From NCBI RefSeq assembly GCF_000685095.1, contig NZ_BAYE01000007.1, positions 248,001 through 312,000 on the forward strand: a stretch of 64,000 bases of DNA, in the 5' to 3' direction. The translations under genes were made by a program, and so were the position numbers. The notes below the pieces were generated by a model, which made no database searches, was not told the origin of the DNA, and worked only from the letters and a program-made list of their open reading frames with translations. Of the stretch, positions 46,532 to 56,443 are shown piece after piece. Source of the stretch: Paraburkholderia caledonica NBRC 102488. GTDB lineage: Bacteria; Pseudomonadota; Gammaproteobacteria; Burkholderiales; Burkholderiaceae. Numbering within the stretch: the first letter of the stretch is position 1; every line of letters starts with the position of its first letter.

Positions 46532-48079
46532 ATGTTGACTCAGGGAACCGAAAACGGCGCGTCTTCCAATGTGGGTGGCGAGGCAACCGGCGTGCGTTGC
46601 ACACGCATCGTCCCCGTCATCCTTGCGGGCGGATCGGGCACGCGGCTGTGGCCGGTGTCGCGCGAGAACTATCCGAAGCAGCTTATCGACGTGGTGGGTT
46701 CGGATTCTCTGCTGCAAGCCACCGCGCGGCGCATGAACGGTTTTCCATCAAACTGGCAGGTCGACGCTTCGCCCATCATCGTATGCGGAGAAGAGCACCG
46801 CTTCGTGATTGCCGAGCAGTTGCATGAGAACGGCGTCGAGGCTCGCCTGATCGTCGAGCCCGCTCGTCGCGATACGGCGCCCGCGCTCACGCTCGCGGCA
46901 TCGCTTGCGTGCGCAGACGGTAGGGACGGCATTCTCGTCGTGATGCCGGCCGATCATTCGATCGCTGATCTCGGTGCATTGCAGGCCGCGCTGGAACGCG
47001 CAGCGCTTTACGCGGAACGAGGCGCGATTGCGACGCTGGGCGTGCCGCCCACGCGGCCGGATACTGGCTTCGGCTATATCCGTATCGGTGCCGCGCTGCC
47101 CGACGGTGGGCATGCGATCGACGGCTTCGTGGAGAAGCCAGCGGAGGAACTCGCTGCGAAGTACGTTGCCGCGGGAACGTATTGGTGGAATAGCGGCATC
47201 TTCATCGTGCGTGCGAGCGTGTGGCTTGCTACCCTCGCGCGCCTACAGCCCGAGATGCATGCTGCGTGCGAGCGCGCGTTCAGTGGCGGACGCAGCGAAG
47301 GCGCGTACTTCCGACCGCTTGTGGACGCGTTCCTCAGCGCGCCTGCCAATTCGATCGACTACGCCGTAATGGAGCGCCTGACCGACGCACCGGACGCGAA
47401 TGCGGCCGAGCCGGCTCAGGCAGGTGGCGCATCGCACGCGGGCGTAGTCGTCAGGCTGGAGGCCGGCTGGTCCGATCTGGGTTCGTGGGACGCGGTGTGG
47501 GCCGCGATGGAGAAAGACGCCAACGGCAACGCAGGGCGTGGCCGCGTGACGTTCGAAGGAGCGGTGTCGAGCTACGCGCACTCCGAAGGACGCCTTGTTG
47601 CGTGCGTCGGCACGACGAATGTGGTGGTCGTCGAAACCGCCGACGCGGTGCTTGTGGTGGACCGCTCGCATGTGCAGGACGTCAAGGGTCTCGTATCGCG
47701 CATCAAGGCGCAGCACGCTCCCGAAGCCGATGCGCACCGCAAGGTGCACCGCCCGTGGGGTTTCTACGATTCGATCGACCACGGCGAGCGCTTTCAGGTG
47801 AAGCGCATCGTCGTGACGCCCGGCGCACAGCTTTCGCTCCAGTTGCATCATCACCGCGCAGAACATTGGGTCGTGGTGCGCGGCACGGCGCTCGTCACGC
47901 GAGGCGAAGAGCAATTCCTGCTGAGCGAGAACGAGTCGACTTACATCCCGCTCGGCACGCGCCACCGGCTTGAAAACCCGGGCAAGGTGCCGCTCGAAAT
48001 TATCGAAATCCAGTCGGGTACTTATCTGGGCGAAGACGACATCGTGCGATTCAACGACAACTACGGCCGTTGCTCATAG
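46532..48079 (+). CDS. manC: Mannose-1-phosphate guanylyltransferase / mannose-6-phosphate isomerase
   Basis: 515 residues, bifunctional. The nucleotidyltransferase domain starts with GGSGTRLWPVSRENYPKQ (33-50); VMPADHSI and FVEKP are the other substrate motifs. The C-terminal cupin isomerase domain has RPWGFYDSIDHGERFQVKRI and LSLQLHHHRAEHWVVVRG. It makes GDP-mannose, the precursor for GDP-fucose. AAGGATCACGAAT precedes the ATG. First gene of the biosynthetic run. Confidence 0.95.
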   Translation: MLTQGTENGASSNVGGEATGVRCTRIVPVILAGGSGTRLWPVSRENYPKQLIDVVGSDSLLQATARRMNGFPSNWQVDASPIIVCGEEHRFVIAEQLHENGVEARLIVEPARRDTAPALTLAASLACADGRDGILVVMPADHSIADLGALQAALERAALYAERGAIATLGVPPTRPDTGFGYIRIGAALPDGGHAIDGFVEKPAEELAAKYVAAGTYWWNSGIFIVRASVWLATLARLQPEMHAACERAFSGGRSEGAYFRPLVDAFLSAPANSIDYAVMERLTDAPDANAAEPAQAGGASHAGVVVRLEAGWSDLGSWDAVWAAMEKDANGNAGRGRVTFEGAVSSYAHSEGRLVACVGTTNVVVVETADAVLVVDRSHVQDVKGLVSRIKAQHAPEADAHRKVHRPWGFYDSIDHGERFQVKRIVVTPGAQLSLQLHHHRAEHWVVVRGTALVTRGEEQFLLSENESTYIPLGTRHRLENPGKVPLEIIEIQSGTYLGEDDIVRFNDNYGRCS

Positions 48080-48131
48080 GCAGCGTGCCGGACGGGTTGC
48101 GAACAGGAACGGCCAGTACGAGGTAAGCAAA

Positions 48132-49517
48132 ATGCGCAAGTTTCAGGATTTACTCGCGCGAATGTTCGATGTCGCGTTGGTGCTGGCGGGTGCGGCGGTA
48201 GCGTCGCAGATCCGCTTCGATTACCTCGCTCAATCTGGTTTCTATTGGGCGCTGGTGATGTTTGCCGCTGCCTTCGCGCTGGCGATCTTTCCCGCGTTCG
48301 GCGTGTATGAATCGTGGCGCGGCCGCTCGAAGTTGATGCTCGCGGGTCAGGTGTCGCTTGCATGGCTGATCGTGCAGGGCAGCGCGCTCGTGCTCATGTA
48401 TTCGTTGCATCGGATCGACTTCGTGTCGCGCCTGTGGTTCTCGTACTGGACTGCCATCACGGGTGGCTTGCTGATCTCGTACCGGCTCATCACGCATGCG
48501 GTGCTTGCGCGAGCACGCAGTGCGGGCATGAATCTGCATCAGGTGGCGATAGTAGGGAGCGGCTCGCAATGCGACGCGATCATCCGCCGTATCGAATCCG
48601 CACCCACCACGGGATTTCGCGCGACGGCGGTCTACAACACGAGCCCGGAGAAGTCGCCGGTCACGAGTACGCGGGTGCCGGTGTTCGACCGTGTGGATGC
48701 GCTCGCTGAATACATCCGCACGAACGACGTTCACGAGTTGTGGCTGATGTTGTCGCTCTCCGAAGAGCCGTTGATCTGTTCGCTCGTCAGCGAGTTCCGC
48801 GACGATCTGGTGAACATCCGTTTCATGCCCGACGTGCGCAGCCTGGCGCTCTTCGAAGGCAGCGGCGTGATCGACGTTCTCGGCGTGCCGGCGATCAATC
48901 TGGTTGCGTCGCCGTTGTCGGCGAACTCAATGCTGAAGAAGGAGATCTTCGACCGTCTGTTCGCGGCCGCTGCGCTCCTTTGTCTCGGTCCGGTTCTGCT
49001 TGCTATCGCCATTGCGGTGAAGCTCTCTTCGCGTGGGCCGGTGTTTTTCAGGCAGAAGCGCAAGGGTGCGGACGGACGTGTATTTACCATCTACAAGTTC
49101 CGTTCGATGCGCCTGCACACCGAGGAAAAAGGCACCGTCAAACAGGCTACGCGCGACGATCCGCGCGTGACGAAGGTAGGTGCGTTTTTGCGCCGCACGA
49201 GCCTCGATGAGCTGCCGCAGTTTTTTAACGTATTGCGTGGCGACATGTCGGTCGTGGGACCGCGTCCTCATGCGCTCGAGCACGACGACCTCTATCAAAA
49301 AGTGGTCGCGGGCTACATCAATCGCTATCGGATCAAGCCGGGCATTACAGGTTGGGCGCAAATCAACGGCTTTCGTGGCGAGACCGACCGCATAGAAAAA
49401 ATGGAACGTCGCGTCGAACATGACCTCTACTACCTGGGGCATTGGTCGTTCGCACTCGACATGCGGATCATCGGCGCGACGATTGTTGCCGGACTGGTGC
49501 ATCGAAACGCTTACTAG
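48132..49517 (+). CDS. wcaJ: Undecaprenyl-phosphate glycosyl-1-phosphate transferase (WcaJ type)
   Basis: 461 residues, membrane-bound. Four or five N-terminal helices and a CoA-binding-like loop (about 130-250) lead to the bacterial sugar transferase domain (about 275-460; [64 protein letters not shown]). It starts the repeat unit by putting a sugar phosphate, probably glucose, on the lipid carrier. Named bceB in cepacian loci. GAGGTAAGC precedes the ATG at 48132. Confidence 0.9.
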   Translation: MRKFQDLLARMFDVALVLAGAAVASQIRFDYLAQSGFYWALVMFAAAFALAIFPAFGVYESWRGRSKLMLAGQVSLAWLIVQGSALVLMYSLHRIDFVSRLWFSYWTAITGGLLISYRLITHAVLARARSAGMNLHQVAIVGSGSQCDAIIRRIESAPTTGFRATAVYNTSPEKSPVTSTRVPVFDRVDALAEYIRTNDVHELWLMLSLSEEPLICSLVSEFRDDLVNIRFMPDVRSLALFEGSGVIDVLGVPAINLVASPLSANSMLKKEIFDRLFAAAALLCLGPVLLAIAIAVKLSSRGPVFFRQKRKGADGRVFTIYKFRSMRLHTEEKGTVKQATRDDPRVTKVGAFLRRTSLDELPQFFNVLRGDMSVVGPRPHALEHDDLYQKVVAGYINRYRIKPGITGWAQINGFRGETDRIEKMERRVEHDLYYLGHWSFALDMRIIGATIVAGLVHRNAY

Positions 49518-49585
49518 TTGTTAACAAAACACGCGGGGCGTCGCCTTATCTGGGGAACGCCGCTCCCGCGCAAGGAGGAAATGTT

Positions 49586-50725
49586 ATGAGCTCGCTTGGT
49601 ACACGCACGGGAAGTCTTACGGTTTTCGCCATCGCTGCATTGCTCGCGGGCTGCGCCGCCGCGCCTGGTCAGCGGATGGACACACCGGCCATGCTTCAGG
49701 AAACAGGTGGCGATTTCAGCACCGAACCCGCGCAGCAACAGACGATACCGATTACCGATATCAATCTGTCGCTGGTGCGCAAGATGCGCACCGAGCAAAC
49801 CACTGCCGCATTGCCGTCGGAAACACTGGCGCTTTTCGGCAAGCCGACTCCCTATCGCGTGGGTCCCGGCGACGTGCTGCAAATCGTCGTGTGGGATCAC
49901 CCGGAACTCGCGGCAGCTTTAGGCCAGCCGGCGCAGAACGGCAAGACGACCGACGCGGCATCGGGCTTTCTCATCGACGAAAAGGGCGATGTGCAGTTCC
50001 CGTACGCGGGCACGGTGCACGTGGCCGGCAAAGACGTCGGCACGATCCAGAAGGAACTGTATAGCCGCCTGAGCAAGGTCTATCAGAAGCCGGAAGTGAC
50101 CGTGCGTGTAGCGTCTTTCCGCGCTGCGCAGATCTATGTAGACGGCGAAGTCCGCACGCCTGGCACGCAGTCGATCAACGACATTTCGATGTCGCTCACG
50201 AGCGCGATCAACCAGGGCGGCGGCTTCAGCCCGAATGCCGATCGCAGCCGTGTCGAGCTGATTCGCAATGGCGTCACGTATCAGCTGAACATGGATGACC
50301 TGCTCAAGCGCGGACACAACCCGTCGAACATCTACCTGCAACCGGGCGACGCGATACGCGTGGCCTCGCGCGAAGACAGCGGTGTCTATGTGATGGGCGA
50401 AGTGAACAAGCCTGCGACGATCACGCCGATGCGCAACGGTTCGCTGACGCTTTCGCAAGCCATTTCGGATAGCGGCAGCTTCGATTCGAACACAGCCGCC
50501 ACGCGGCAACTGTTCGTGATCCGCAACTCGACGAGCGATTCGCCGCAGGTCTATCACCTCGACGCAACCTCGCCGGTTTCGATGATTCTCGCCAACCAGT
50601 TCGAGCTGCAACCGAAGGACGTGGTGTATGTCGGTCAGGGCGGACTGGTTCGCTTTAACCGTGTGTTGAACCTGCTGCTGCCGGCAATCAATGCGGCTGT
50701 GACTGGTGCCGTGCTCGCGAAATAA
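49586..50725 (+). CDS. wza: Outer-membrane polysaccharide export lipoprotein
   Basis: 379 residues. A lipoprotein signal ends in LLAGCAAAP (Cys23). The Poly_export domain (about 95-180; YRVGPGDVLQIVVWDHPEL) and two SLBB domains follow (AAQIYVDGEVRTPGTQSI, GVYVMGEVNKPATITPM). The C-terminal helix (LNLLLPAINAAVTGAV) forms the outer-membrane pore. AAGGAGGAAATGTT precedes the ATG. It works with the Wzc protein encoded next. Confidence 0.94.
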   Translation: MSSLGTRTGSLTVFAIAALLAGCAAAPGQRMDTPAMLQETGGDFSTEPAQQQTIPITDINLSLVRKMRTEQTTAALPSETLALFGKPTPYRVGPGDVLQIVVWDHPELAAALGQPAQNGKTTDAASGFLIDEKGDVQFPYAGTVHVAGKDVGTIQKELYSRLSKVYQKPEVTVRVASFRAAQIYVDGEVRTPGTQSINDISMSLTSAINQGGGFSPNADRSRVELIRNGVTYQLNMDDLLKRGHNPSNIYLQPGDAIRVASREDSGVYVMGEVNKPATITPMRNGSLTLSQAISDSGSFDSNTAATRQLFVIRNSTSDSPQVYHLDATSPVSMILANQFELQPKDVVYVGQGGLVRFNRVLNLLLPAINAAVTGAVLAK

Positions 50726-50774
50726 CGACCCTATAACGTAAATCAGAACCGCCGGGTTCCGCTGGGTGACCAAA

Positions 50775-53009
50775 ATGGCAATCAATTTCGAAAACCGCTA
50801 CACCGACGTGTCCGGACCGGACGAGCTTCATCTGTCGGACTATCTCCGCACTATCGTGCGGGGCTGGCGCACCATCGCCATGGTGACGCTGATAGCGCTC
50901 GCGCTGGGGTGCGCGTACGCTTTCCTGGCCCCGCCAACGTATCGAGCGGATGTGTTGTTTCACGTCGAGGACAAGACGGCGAATGCCAACGCGAACGGCA
51001 AGGACTCGTTGCCGCCGCTCACCGGGATGTTCGATACGAAGCCGTCGACCGCGGCCGAGATCGAGCTGCTCAAATCGCGTCTCGTGACGGAGGAGACCGT
51101 CAAGAAACTGCATCTCGACATCACCGCTACGCCGCGCTATATGCCGGTTATCGGCAGCCTGATTGCCGGGCTCGTGAACGGGCAGTGGGGCTTCAAACTA
51201 CCGCAGTTCATCAATCTGTCCGGCTACGCGTGGGGCAATGAAAGCATCTCGGTGTCGCGTTTCGACACGTCGAAAGAGATGTACGACACGACGTTCACGC
51301 TGATCGCCGGCAACGATCGTTCGTACGTGCTGCGCGACAAAAACGGCATTGCGATTCTGTCGGGTCACGTCGGCGAAACGGTTGAAACCGACACGGCGGA
51401 CGGTCCGATCGCCCTGCGTGTCGATTCGCTGACCGGCGCGCCGGGCTCGCAGTTCGAGTTGTCGCGTGCATCGACGTTGAGCACGGTCGATCGTTTGCAG
51501 AAAGCGCTCGTCGTGCAGGAAACCACGCTGCAGTCCGGCGTGATCCGCGCGAGTCTCGAAGGCGGCGACAGCGCGTTGACCGCGGCGATCGTCAACAGCA
51601 TGGCGCGTGAATTCGTGCGCCAGGACGTTGCGAGCCGTTCGACGGAAGCCGAGCACATGCTCGCATTCCTCGATCAGCAATTGCCGGGCTTGCGCAAGGA
51701 ACTGGACGACGCCGAACAGCGCTACAACAAGTTCCGCAACACGCACGGTACGGTGGATCTTGGCGAAGAGAGCCGCTTGCTGCTTCAGCAGATCGTCGAC
51801 AACAAGACCAAGCTGCTGGACCTGCAAACGCAACGTGCGGAGATGTCGCAACGCTTCACCGCGAATCACCCGGCGGTCGCCTCGCTGGATGCGCAAATCG
51901 CAGCACTGCAGGGCGCGCAGACCAATATGAACCGCAGCGTGTCGGTGATGCCGGACACGGAGCAGACCGCGTTGCGTCTGTTGCGCGATGTGCATGTCGA
52001 TACCGAGCTTTACACGAATCTGCTGAATAGCGCGCAACAACTGCGCGTGGCGAAGGCAGGTCAGGTCGGCAACGTGCGGGTGGTCGATTTCGCCGAGGCG
52101 CCGGATGAGCCGGTGCGTCCGAAGCGCGTGATCGCAATCCTGATCGCGCTCGGCGGCGGCCTCGTACTCGGCATCATGCTGACCTTCTTCAAGCGCGCGA
52201 TGTACGGCGGCGTGGAGCGTCCTGACGAGCTCGAAGCGGTGCTGGGCGTCCCGGTGTTCGCCGTGGTGCCGCGCAGCCAGACGCAGTTGCGGTTGCAGGA
52301 AAATGTCATGTTGCGCCGTCGCGGATTGCATGTTCTCGCCCAGCAGGCACCGGAAGATATCGCTGTCGAAGGCGTGCGGAATCTGCGCACCTCGCTGCAG
52401 CTTTCACTCGACCACGCTCCGAATAACGTGGTGATGATCACGGGTTCGCGGCCCGACGCGGGCAAGTCGTTCCTGTCGGTGAATCTGGCGGCACTGGTGG
52501 CGTCGGCAAATAAACGCGTGCTGGTTATCGACGGCGACATGCGGCGCGGTGACGTGCACTCGCATTTCGGCATCGCGCATCAGCCCGGTTTGTCGGATGT
52601 GCTGAGCGGCGGCGATCTGGCGTCGATGATCCAGCGCGACGTGCTGCCGGGTCTGGACGTGCTGGCGAAGGGCACGCTGCCGTCGCATCCTTCCGAACTG
52701 CTGATGAGTTCGCGCTTCGAGTCGATGCTCGAAGAACTGAAGGCGCGCTACGACCTCGTGATCATCGATACGCCGCCGGTTCTCGCGGTGACCGATTCGA
52801 CACTGATCGGCAAGCATGCGGGTACGACACTGCTGGTGGTGCGCCATGGCCGTCATCCGGTGAATGAAATTGCGGAGACCGCCAAGCGTCTTCGTAATGG
52901 AGGCGTCGGACTCAGAGGCGTATTGCTCACTGATGTGCCGCAGGAAGGAGCATTCCTCGGTTCGGGTTATCAGGGCGGCTATTACGGGTACGACAGTATC
53001 GCGGGTTGA
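50775..53009 (+). CDS. wzc: Tyrosine autokinase / polysaccharide co-polymerase
   Basis: 744 residues. The N-terminal Wzz domain, GNVR-type region and two membrane segments (about 37-57 and 450-470) span the inner membrane. The BY-kinase domain has Walker A GSRPDAGKSFLSVNLA (Lys564), Walker A' VLVIDGDMRRGD and Walker B LVIIDTPPVLAVTDSTL. The C-terminal tail GYQGGYYGYDSIAG carries the phosphorylated tyrosine cluster. It controls chain length and export with Wza. No Wzb phosphatase gene is adjacent. Confidence 0.94.
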   Translation: MAINFENRYTDVSGPDELHLSDYLRTIVRGWRTIAMVTLIALALGCAYAFLAPPTYRADVLFHVEDKTANANANGKDSLPPLTGMFDTKPSTAAEIELLKSRLVTEETVKKLHLDITATPRYMPVIGSLIAGLVNGQWGFKLPQFINLSGYAWGNESISVSRFDTSKEMYDTTFTLIAGNDRSYVLRDKNGIAILSGHVGETVETDTADGPIALRVDSLTGAPGSQFELSRASTLSTVDRLQKALVVQETTLQSGVIRASLEGGDSALTAAIVNSMAREFVRQDVASRSTEAEHMLAFLDQQLPGLRKELDDAEQRYNKFRNTHGTVDLGEESRLLLQQIVDNKTKLLDLQTQRAEMSQRFTANHPAVASLDAQIAALQGAQTNMNRSVSVMPDTEQTALRLLRDVHVDTELYTNLLNSAQQLRVAKAGQVGNVRVVDFAEAPDEPVRPKRVIAILIALGGGLVLGIMLTFFKRAMYGGVERPDELEAVLGVPVFAVVPRSQTQLRLQENVMLRRRGLHVLAQQAPEDIAVEGVRNLRTSLQLSLDHAPNNVVMITGSRPDAGKSFLSVNLAALVASANKRVLVIDGDMRRGDVHSHFGIAHQPGLSDVLSGGDLASMIQRDVLPGLDVLAKGTLPSHPSELLMSSRFESMLEELKARYDLVIIDTPPVLAVTDSTLIGKHAGTTLLVVRHGRHPVNEIAETAKRLRNGGVGLRGVLLTDVPQEGAFLGSGYQGGYYGYDSIAG

Positions 53010-53077
53010 AAGAAAAGACAGTATCGCGGGTTAAAAGACGGTATCGCGGGTTGAAAGAAAGTATCGCAGGTTGAAAA
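52992..53077. repeat. Imperfect tandem repeats copied from the wzc 3' end
   Basis: Four units based on (GAC)AGTATCGCGGGTTGAAAGAAA start at 52992, 53017, 53037 and 53061. The first encodes the last residues and stop of wzc (Asp-Ser-Ile-Ala-Gly-stop), and the others extend into the 120-base gap before gmd. They differ by one to four bases and unit lengths of 17-25. Confidence 0.8.
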
Positions 53078-53131
53078 TCGGGGCTGAGTTTTCTCGCCAC
53101 AAGTACTAAAAAGTTCAAAAGGGGAAGCTTC

Positions 53132-54250
53132 ATGAAACGCAAGGTCGCGCTGATCACGGGGATCACGGGGCAGGACGGGTCGTATCTTGCCGAGCTGTTG
53201 CTCGCTAAGGACTACGAAGTTCACGGCATCAAACGCCGCTCGTCGCTATTCAACACAGATCGAATCGATCACCTGTATCGCGATCCACACGATCCGGAAC
53301 AGCGGCTCTTTCTGCATCATGCGGATTTAACGGATTCCACCAGTATTCTGCGCGTGATTCAACGCGTGGAGCCGGACGAGATTTACAACCTGGCGGCGCA
53401 AAGCCACGTTGCAGTATCGTTTGAAGAGCCGGAATACACGGCTAACGCGGACGGTCTCGGCGCGTTGCGCATCCTCGAGGCTATCCGTATCCTGGGCCTT
53501 CAGAACAAGACGCGCTTTTATCAGGCGTCGACTTCGGAACTGTATGGCCTCGTGCAACAGGTGCCGCAATCGGAGACCACGCCGTTCTATCCGCGCAGCC
53601 CTTATGCAGTGGCGAAGATGTTCGCGTACTGGACGACCGTCAACTATCGCGAAGCCTACGGCCTTTATGCATGCAACGGGATCCTGTTCAATCACGAATC
53701 GCCCGTACGCGGCGAGACCTTCGTGACGCGCAAGATCACGCGTGCCATTGCACGTATCGCGGTCGGCATGCAGAAAACGCTGTACCTCGGCAATCTTTCC
53801 GCGTTGCGCGACTGGGGTCATGCGCGCGACTACGTCGAGATGCAATGGCGCATGCTCCAACAGGAGCAGCCGGAGGATTACGTCATCGCCACCGGTGTGC
53901 AGTACAGCGTGCGTCAGTTCGTTCAGCACGCGGCTGCCGAACTGGGCGTTACGGTGCGTTTCGAAGGCAGCGGTGTCGACGAAATCGGCATTGTCGAGAA
54001 GGTGGAAGGGCGCGAAACCAGAATGTCGCCGGGCGATGTAATTGTGCGTGTCGATCCGCGCTACTTCCGTCCAGCGGAAGTGGAGACGCTGCTCGGCGAT
54101 CCGTCCAAGGCGCATGCGCAGCTCGGATGGCAGCCGACCACGCCGTTCGCTTCGCTCGTCAAGGAGATGGTTCGCTCCGACTTCCAGATTGCACGTCGTG
54201 ACGCGCTCGTCACGCTCGCCGGTTTCACGGCGCTCGAACATCACGAGTGA
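53132..54250 (+). CDS. gmd: GDP-mannose 4,6-dehydratase
   Basis: 372 residues, the normal length. A short-chain dehydrogenase fold with [15 protein letters not shown] for NADP and [15 protein letters not shown] for GDP. The Tyr158-xxx-Lys162 pair is in SPYAVAKM, and [17 protein letters not shown] is conserved. It makes GDP-4-keto-6-deoxy-mannose. AAAAGGGGAAGC precedes the ATG. It overlaps the end of its partner fcl region by translation coupling (4 bases shared with an upstream GTG). Confidence 0.96.
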   Translation: MKRKVALITGITGQDGSYLAELLLAKDYEVHGIKRRSSLFNTDRIDHLYRDPHDPEQRLFLHHADLTDSTSILRVIQRVEPDEIYNLAAQSHVAVSFEEPEYTANADGLGALRILEAIRILGLQNKTRFYQASTSELYGLVQQVPQSETTPFYPRSPYAVAKMFAYWTTVNYREAYGLYACNGILFNHESPVRGETFVTRKITRAIARIAVGMQKTLYLGNLSALRDWGHARDYVEMQWRMLQQEQPEDYVIATGVQYSVRQFVQHAAAELGVTVRFEGSGVDEIGIVEKVEGRETRMSPGDVIVRVDPRYFRPAEVETLLGDPSKAHAQLGWQPTTPFASLVKEMVRSDFQIARRDALVTLAGFTALEHHE

Positions 54251-54255
54251 CTGCG

Positions 54256-55212
54256 ATGGACAAACATTCACGCATTTTCGTCGCGGGGCACCGCGGCATG
54301 GTCGGCTCTGCGCTGGTCAGACGGCTCGCTGCCGCGGGCTATACCAACGTGATTACCCGGTCGCGCGTCGAACTCGATCTCACGGATCAGGCAGCCGTGA
54401 ACCGCTTCTTCCAGGCGGAAAAGATCGATGTCGTGCTGCTGGCCGCGGCGCGCGTGGGCGGTATTCTTGCCAACGCGTCGCGGCCGGGCGAGTTCATCTA
54501 TGAAAATCTGGTGATCGAAACCAACGTGATTCACGCGGCGTATCGCGCACAGGTCGAGCGGCTCGTCTTCTTCGGATCGTCGTGCATTTACCCGAAGCAG
54601 TGTCCGCAGCCGATCCGCGAGGAATATCTGTTGACCTCGTCGCTCGAGCCGACCAACGACGCCTACGCGATTGCGAAGATCGCGGGCGTGAAGTTGTGCG
54701 AGGCGTACAACTGCGAATACAACACGCAATACGTGTCGTTGATGCCGACCAATCTGTATGGCCCGAACGACAACTACGACTTGAACAGCAGCCACGTGTT
54801 GCCGGCGCTTTTGCGCAAGGCGCATGAAGCGAAGCTGAACGGCGCGGACACGTTGACGGTGTGGGGCTCGGGCACTCCGCGGCGCGAGTTCTTGCATGTT
54901 GACGACCTGGCAGCCGCGACGTTGTTCGTGCTCGAAAACAACGTGACCGAAGGTCTTTTCAACGTGGGTGTCGGCGAAGATCTGTCGATTCGCGAACTGG
55001 CGGAGTGCATTTGCAAGGTGGTGGGTTTCGAAGGCGAACTGGTGTTCGATGCGTCGAAGCCGGATGGCACGCCGCGCAAACTGCTCGACGTCTCGCGTCT
55101 TGCGAAGATGGGCTGGCGCTCGACGGTCGGACTCGAGCAGGGAATCGCGTCGACGTACCGGGATTTCGTCGAATCGTATACCGGGTCGGCGACCACGGCT
55201 GCCATGCAATGA
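54256..55212 (+). CDS. fcl: GDP-L-fucose synthase
   Basis: 318 residues. Epimerises and reduces the Gmd product to GDP-L-fucose with NADPH. GHRGMVGSALVRRL binds the cofactor; the catalytic Tyr137-xxx-Lys141 lies in NDAYAIAKIAG and SSCIYPK carries the serine. An in-frame GTG at 54247 overlaps gmd and is an alternative start, but the ATG at 54256 fits the family. Confidence 0.95.
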   Translation: MDKHSRIFVAGHRGMVGSALVRRLAAAGYTNVITRSRVELDLTDQAAVNRFFQAEKIDVVLLAAARVGGILANASRPGEFIYENLVIETNVIHAAYRAQVERLVFFGSSCIYPKQCPQPIREEYLLTSSLEPTNDAYAIAKIAGVKLCEAYNCEYNTQYVSLMPTNLYGPNDNYDLNSSHVLPALLRKAHEAKLNGADTLTVWGSGTPRREFLHVDDLAAATLFVLENNVTEGLFNVGVGEDLSIRELAECICKVVGFEGELVFDASKPDGTPRKLLDVSRLAKMGWRSTVGLEQGIASTYRDFVESYTGSATTAAMQ

Positions 55213-55237
55213 CGCCTTGTCGAGGAGCTGCATAAAA

Positions 55238-56380
55238 ATGTCTGCATCAGTCACCATCTTCCACAACGTCGTATGGTCGCGTCACAAAGGTGTCGTCTTT
55301 TCTGCGCTGCATAATATTTCGGCATCCGGAGCAATTCGTTATTCGATGGTCCAGATCGCCGATACCGAGCACGACCGCATCGGCTTCTCCGACGTCGATT
55401 ATTCGTACCATCGGTATCCGATGCAGAAACTGTTCGACGGCTGCTACGAAGACGTGCCGACAATCAAGATGATCGCCCGGCTCACATGGGAGGTGCTGAA
55501 GGCCAAGTCCGATTTGATTGTGCTTCCCGGCTATCACCGTCCGGAATATTGGGCGATGCTTGCGGCGTGCATCGTGACGGGCAAGCGGCGAGCGGTGTTT
55601 TGCGATTCGACTGCACGGGATCGGCCTAAGAAGCTCATTACGTCGATTCCAAAGCGAGTGTTCTTTGCGCTGTGCGACGGCTATTTCGGGTTTGGGGAGC
55701 GCAGCCGCGAATATCTGCTGTCGCTCGGCGCGAAGCGGGAAAAGATCTTCGTGCCGTGCCAGGCGGCCGCGTTGCCGGGTTCGTTTTCCCCGGAACGCGC
55801 GTTAGTGGAGCGCGTCGCCGCGCGCGCCGGAAATCCCCCGGTGTTTCTATACGTGGGACGTCTGTCGGAAGAGAAGGGCATCGGCACGTTGATTGAAGCG
55901 TTCGCCGGCCTGCGCAAGCGTGTTCCTGCATCACAGTTGCGCATAGTGGGCACGGGGCCGATGGCCGACGCATTGCATGCGAAGGTCGCGGAACTGCAAC
56001 TGACCGGCGCGGTGACTTTCGCCGGCAGTTTGCAGGACGAGCCGCTCACGCGGGAGTACTACGGCGCGACGTGCATGGTGTTGCCGAGCTATAGCGAGCC
56101 GTGGGGCCTCGTGGTGAACGAGGCGCTCGCGCACGGTTGTCCGGCAGTGGTCAGCGAAAGCTGCGGCTGCGTGCCGGAACTCGTTGTCGACGGAGTGAGC
56201 GGCTATTCGTTTACCGCCGGCGACGTTGCCGGATTGCAGCGCACGCTCCTGAAGGCGATGGAGGCTTTCGCCGATGCGAGCGGCACCGCTCACCGGTGCA
56301 TGGATGTCATTCGTCGTTTCGATCCGCCTTCTGCAGCCGCCAATATTGCCCGGGGCTGTGCGCTGATGCTGAGCGATTGA
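55238..56380 (+). CDS. Glycosyltransferase, family 4
   Basis: 380 residues, GT-B. FLYVGRLSEEKGIGTLIEAFAGLRKR and EPWGLVVNEALAHGCPAVVSES carry the donor-binding E-x7-E motif. GAGGAG lies about 12 bases before the ATG. It follows fcl in the same run, so a mannosyl- or fucosyltransferase for the repeat unit is likely; the acceptor is unknown. Confidence 0.82.
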   Translation: MSASVTIFHNVVWSRHKGVVFSALHNISASGAIRYSMVQIADTEHDRIGFSDVDYSYHRYPMQKLFDGCYEDVPTIKMIARLTWEVLKAKSDLIVLPGYHRPEYWAMLAACIVTGKRRAVFCDSTARDRPKKLITSIPKRVFFALCDGYFGFGERSREYLLSLGAKREKIFVPCQAAALPGSFSPERALVERVAARAGNPPVFLYVGRLSEEKGIGTLIEAFAGLRKRVPASQLRIVGTGPMADALHAKVAELQLTGAVTFAGSLQDEPLTREYYGATCMVLPSYSEPWGLVVNEALAHGCPAVVSESCGCVPELVVDGVSGYSFTAGDVAGLQRTLLKAMEAFADASGTAHRCMDVIRRFDPPSAAANIARGCALMLSD

Positions 56381-56443
56381 CGGGCGTCGCGGCGCCGCCG
56401 CGAGGTCGGGCATAGCAGCCTTAAACACGTTCAGACACGCACA

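Noticed and set aside
53007..53077. wzc-end repeats as a CRISPR array
   Set aside because: Units are adjacent with no unique spacers, so they are tandem repeats.
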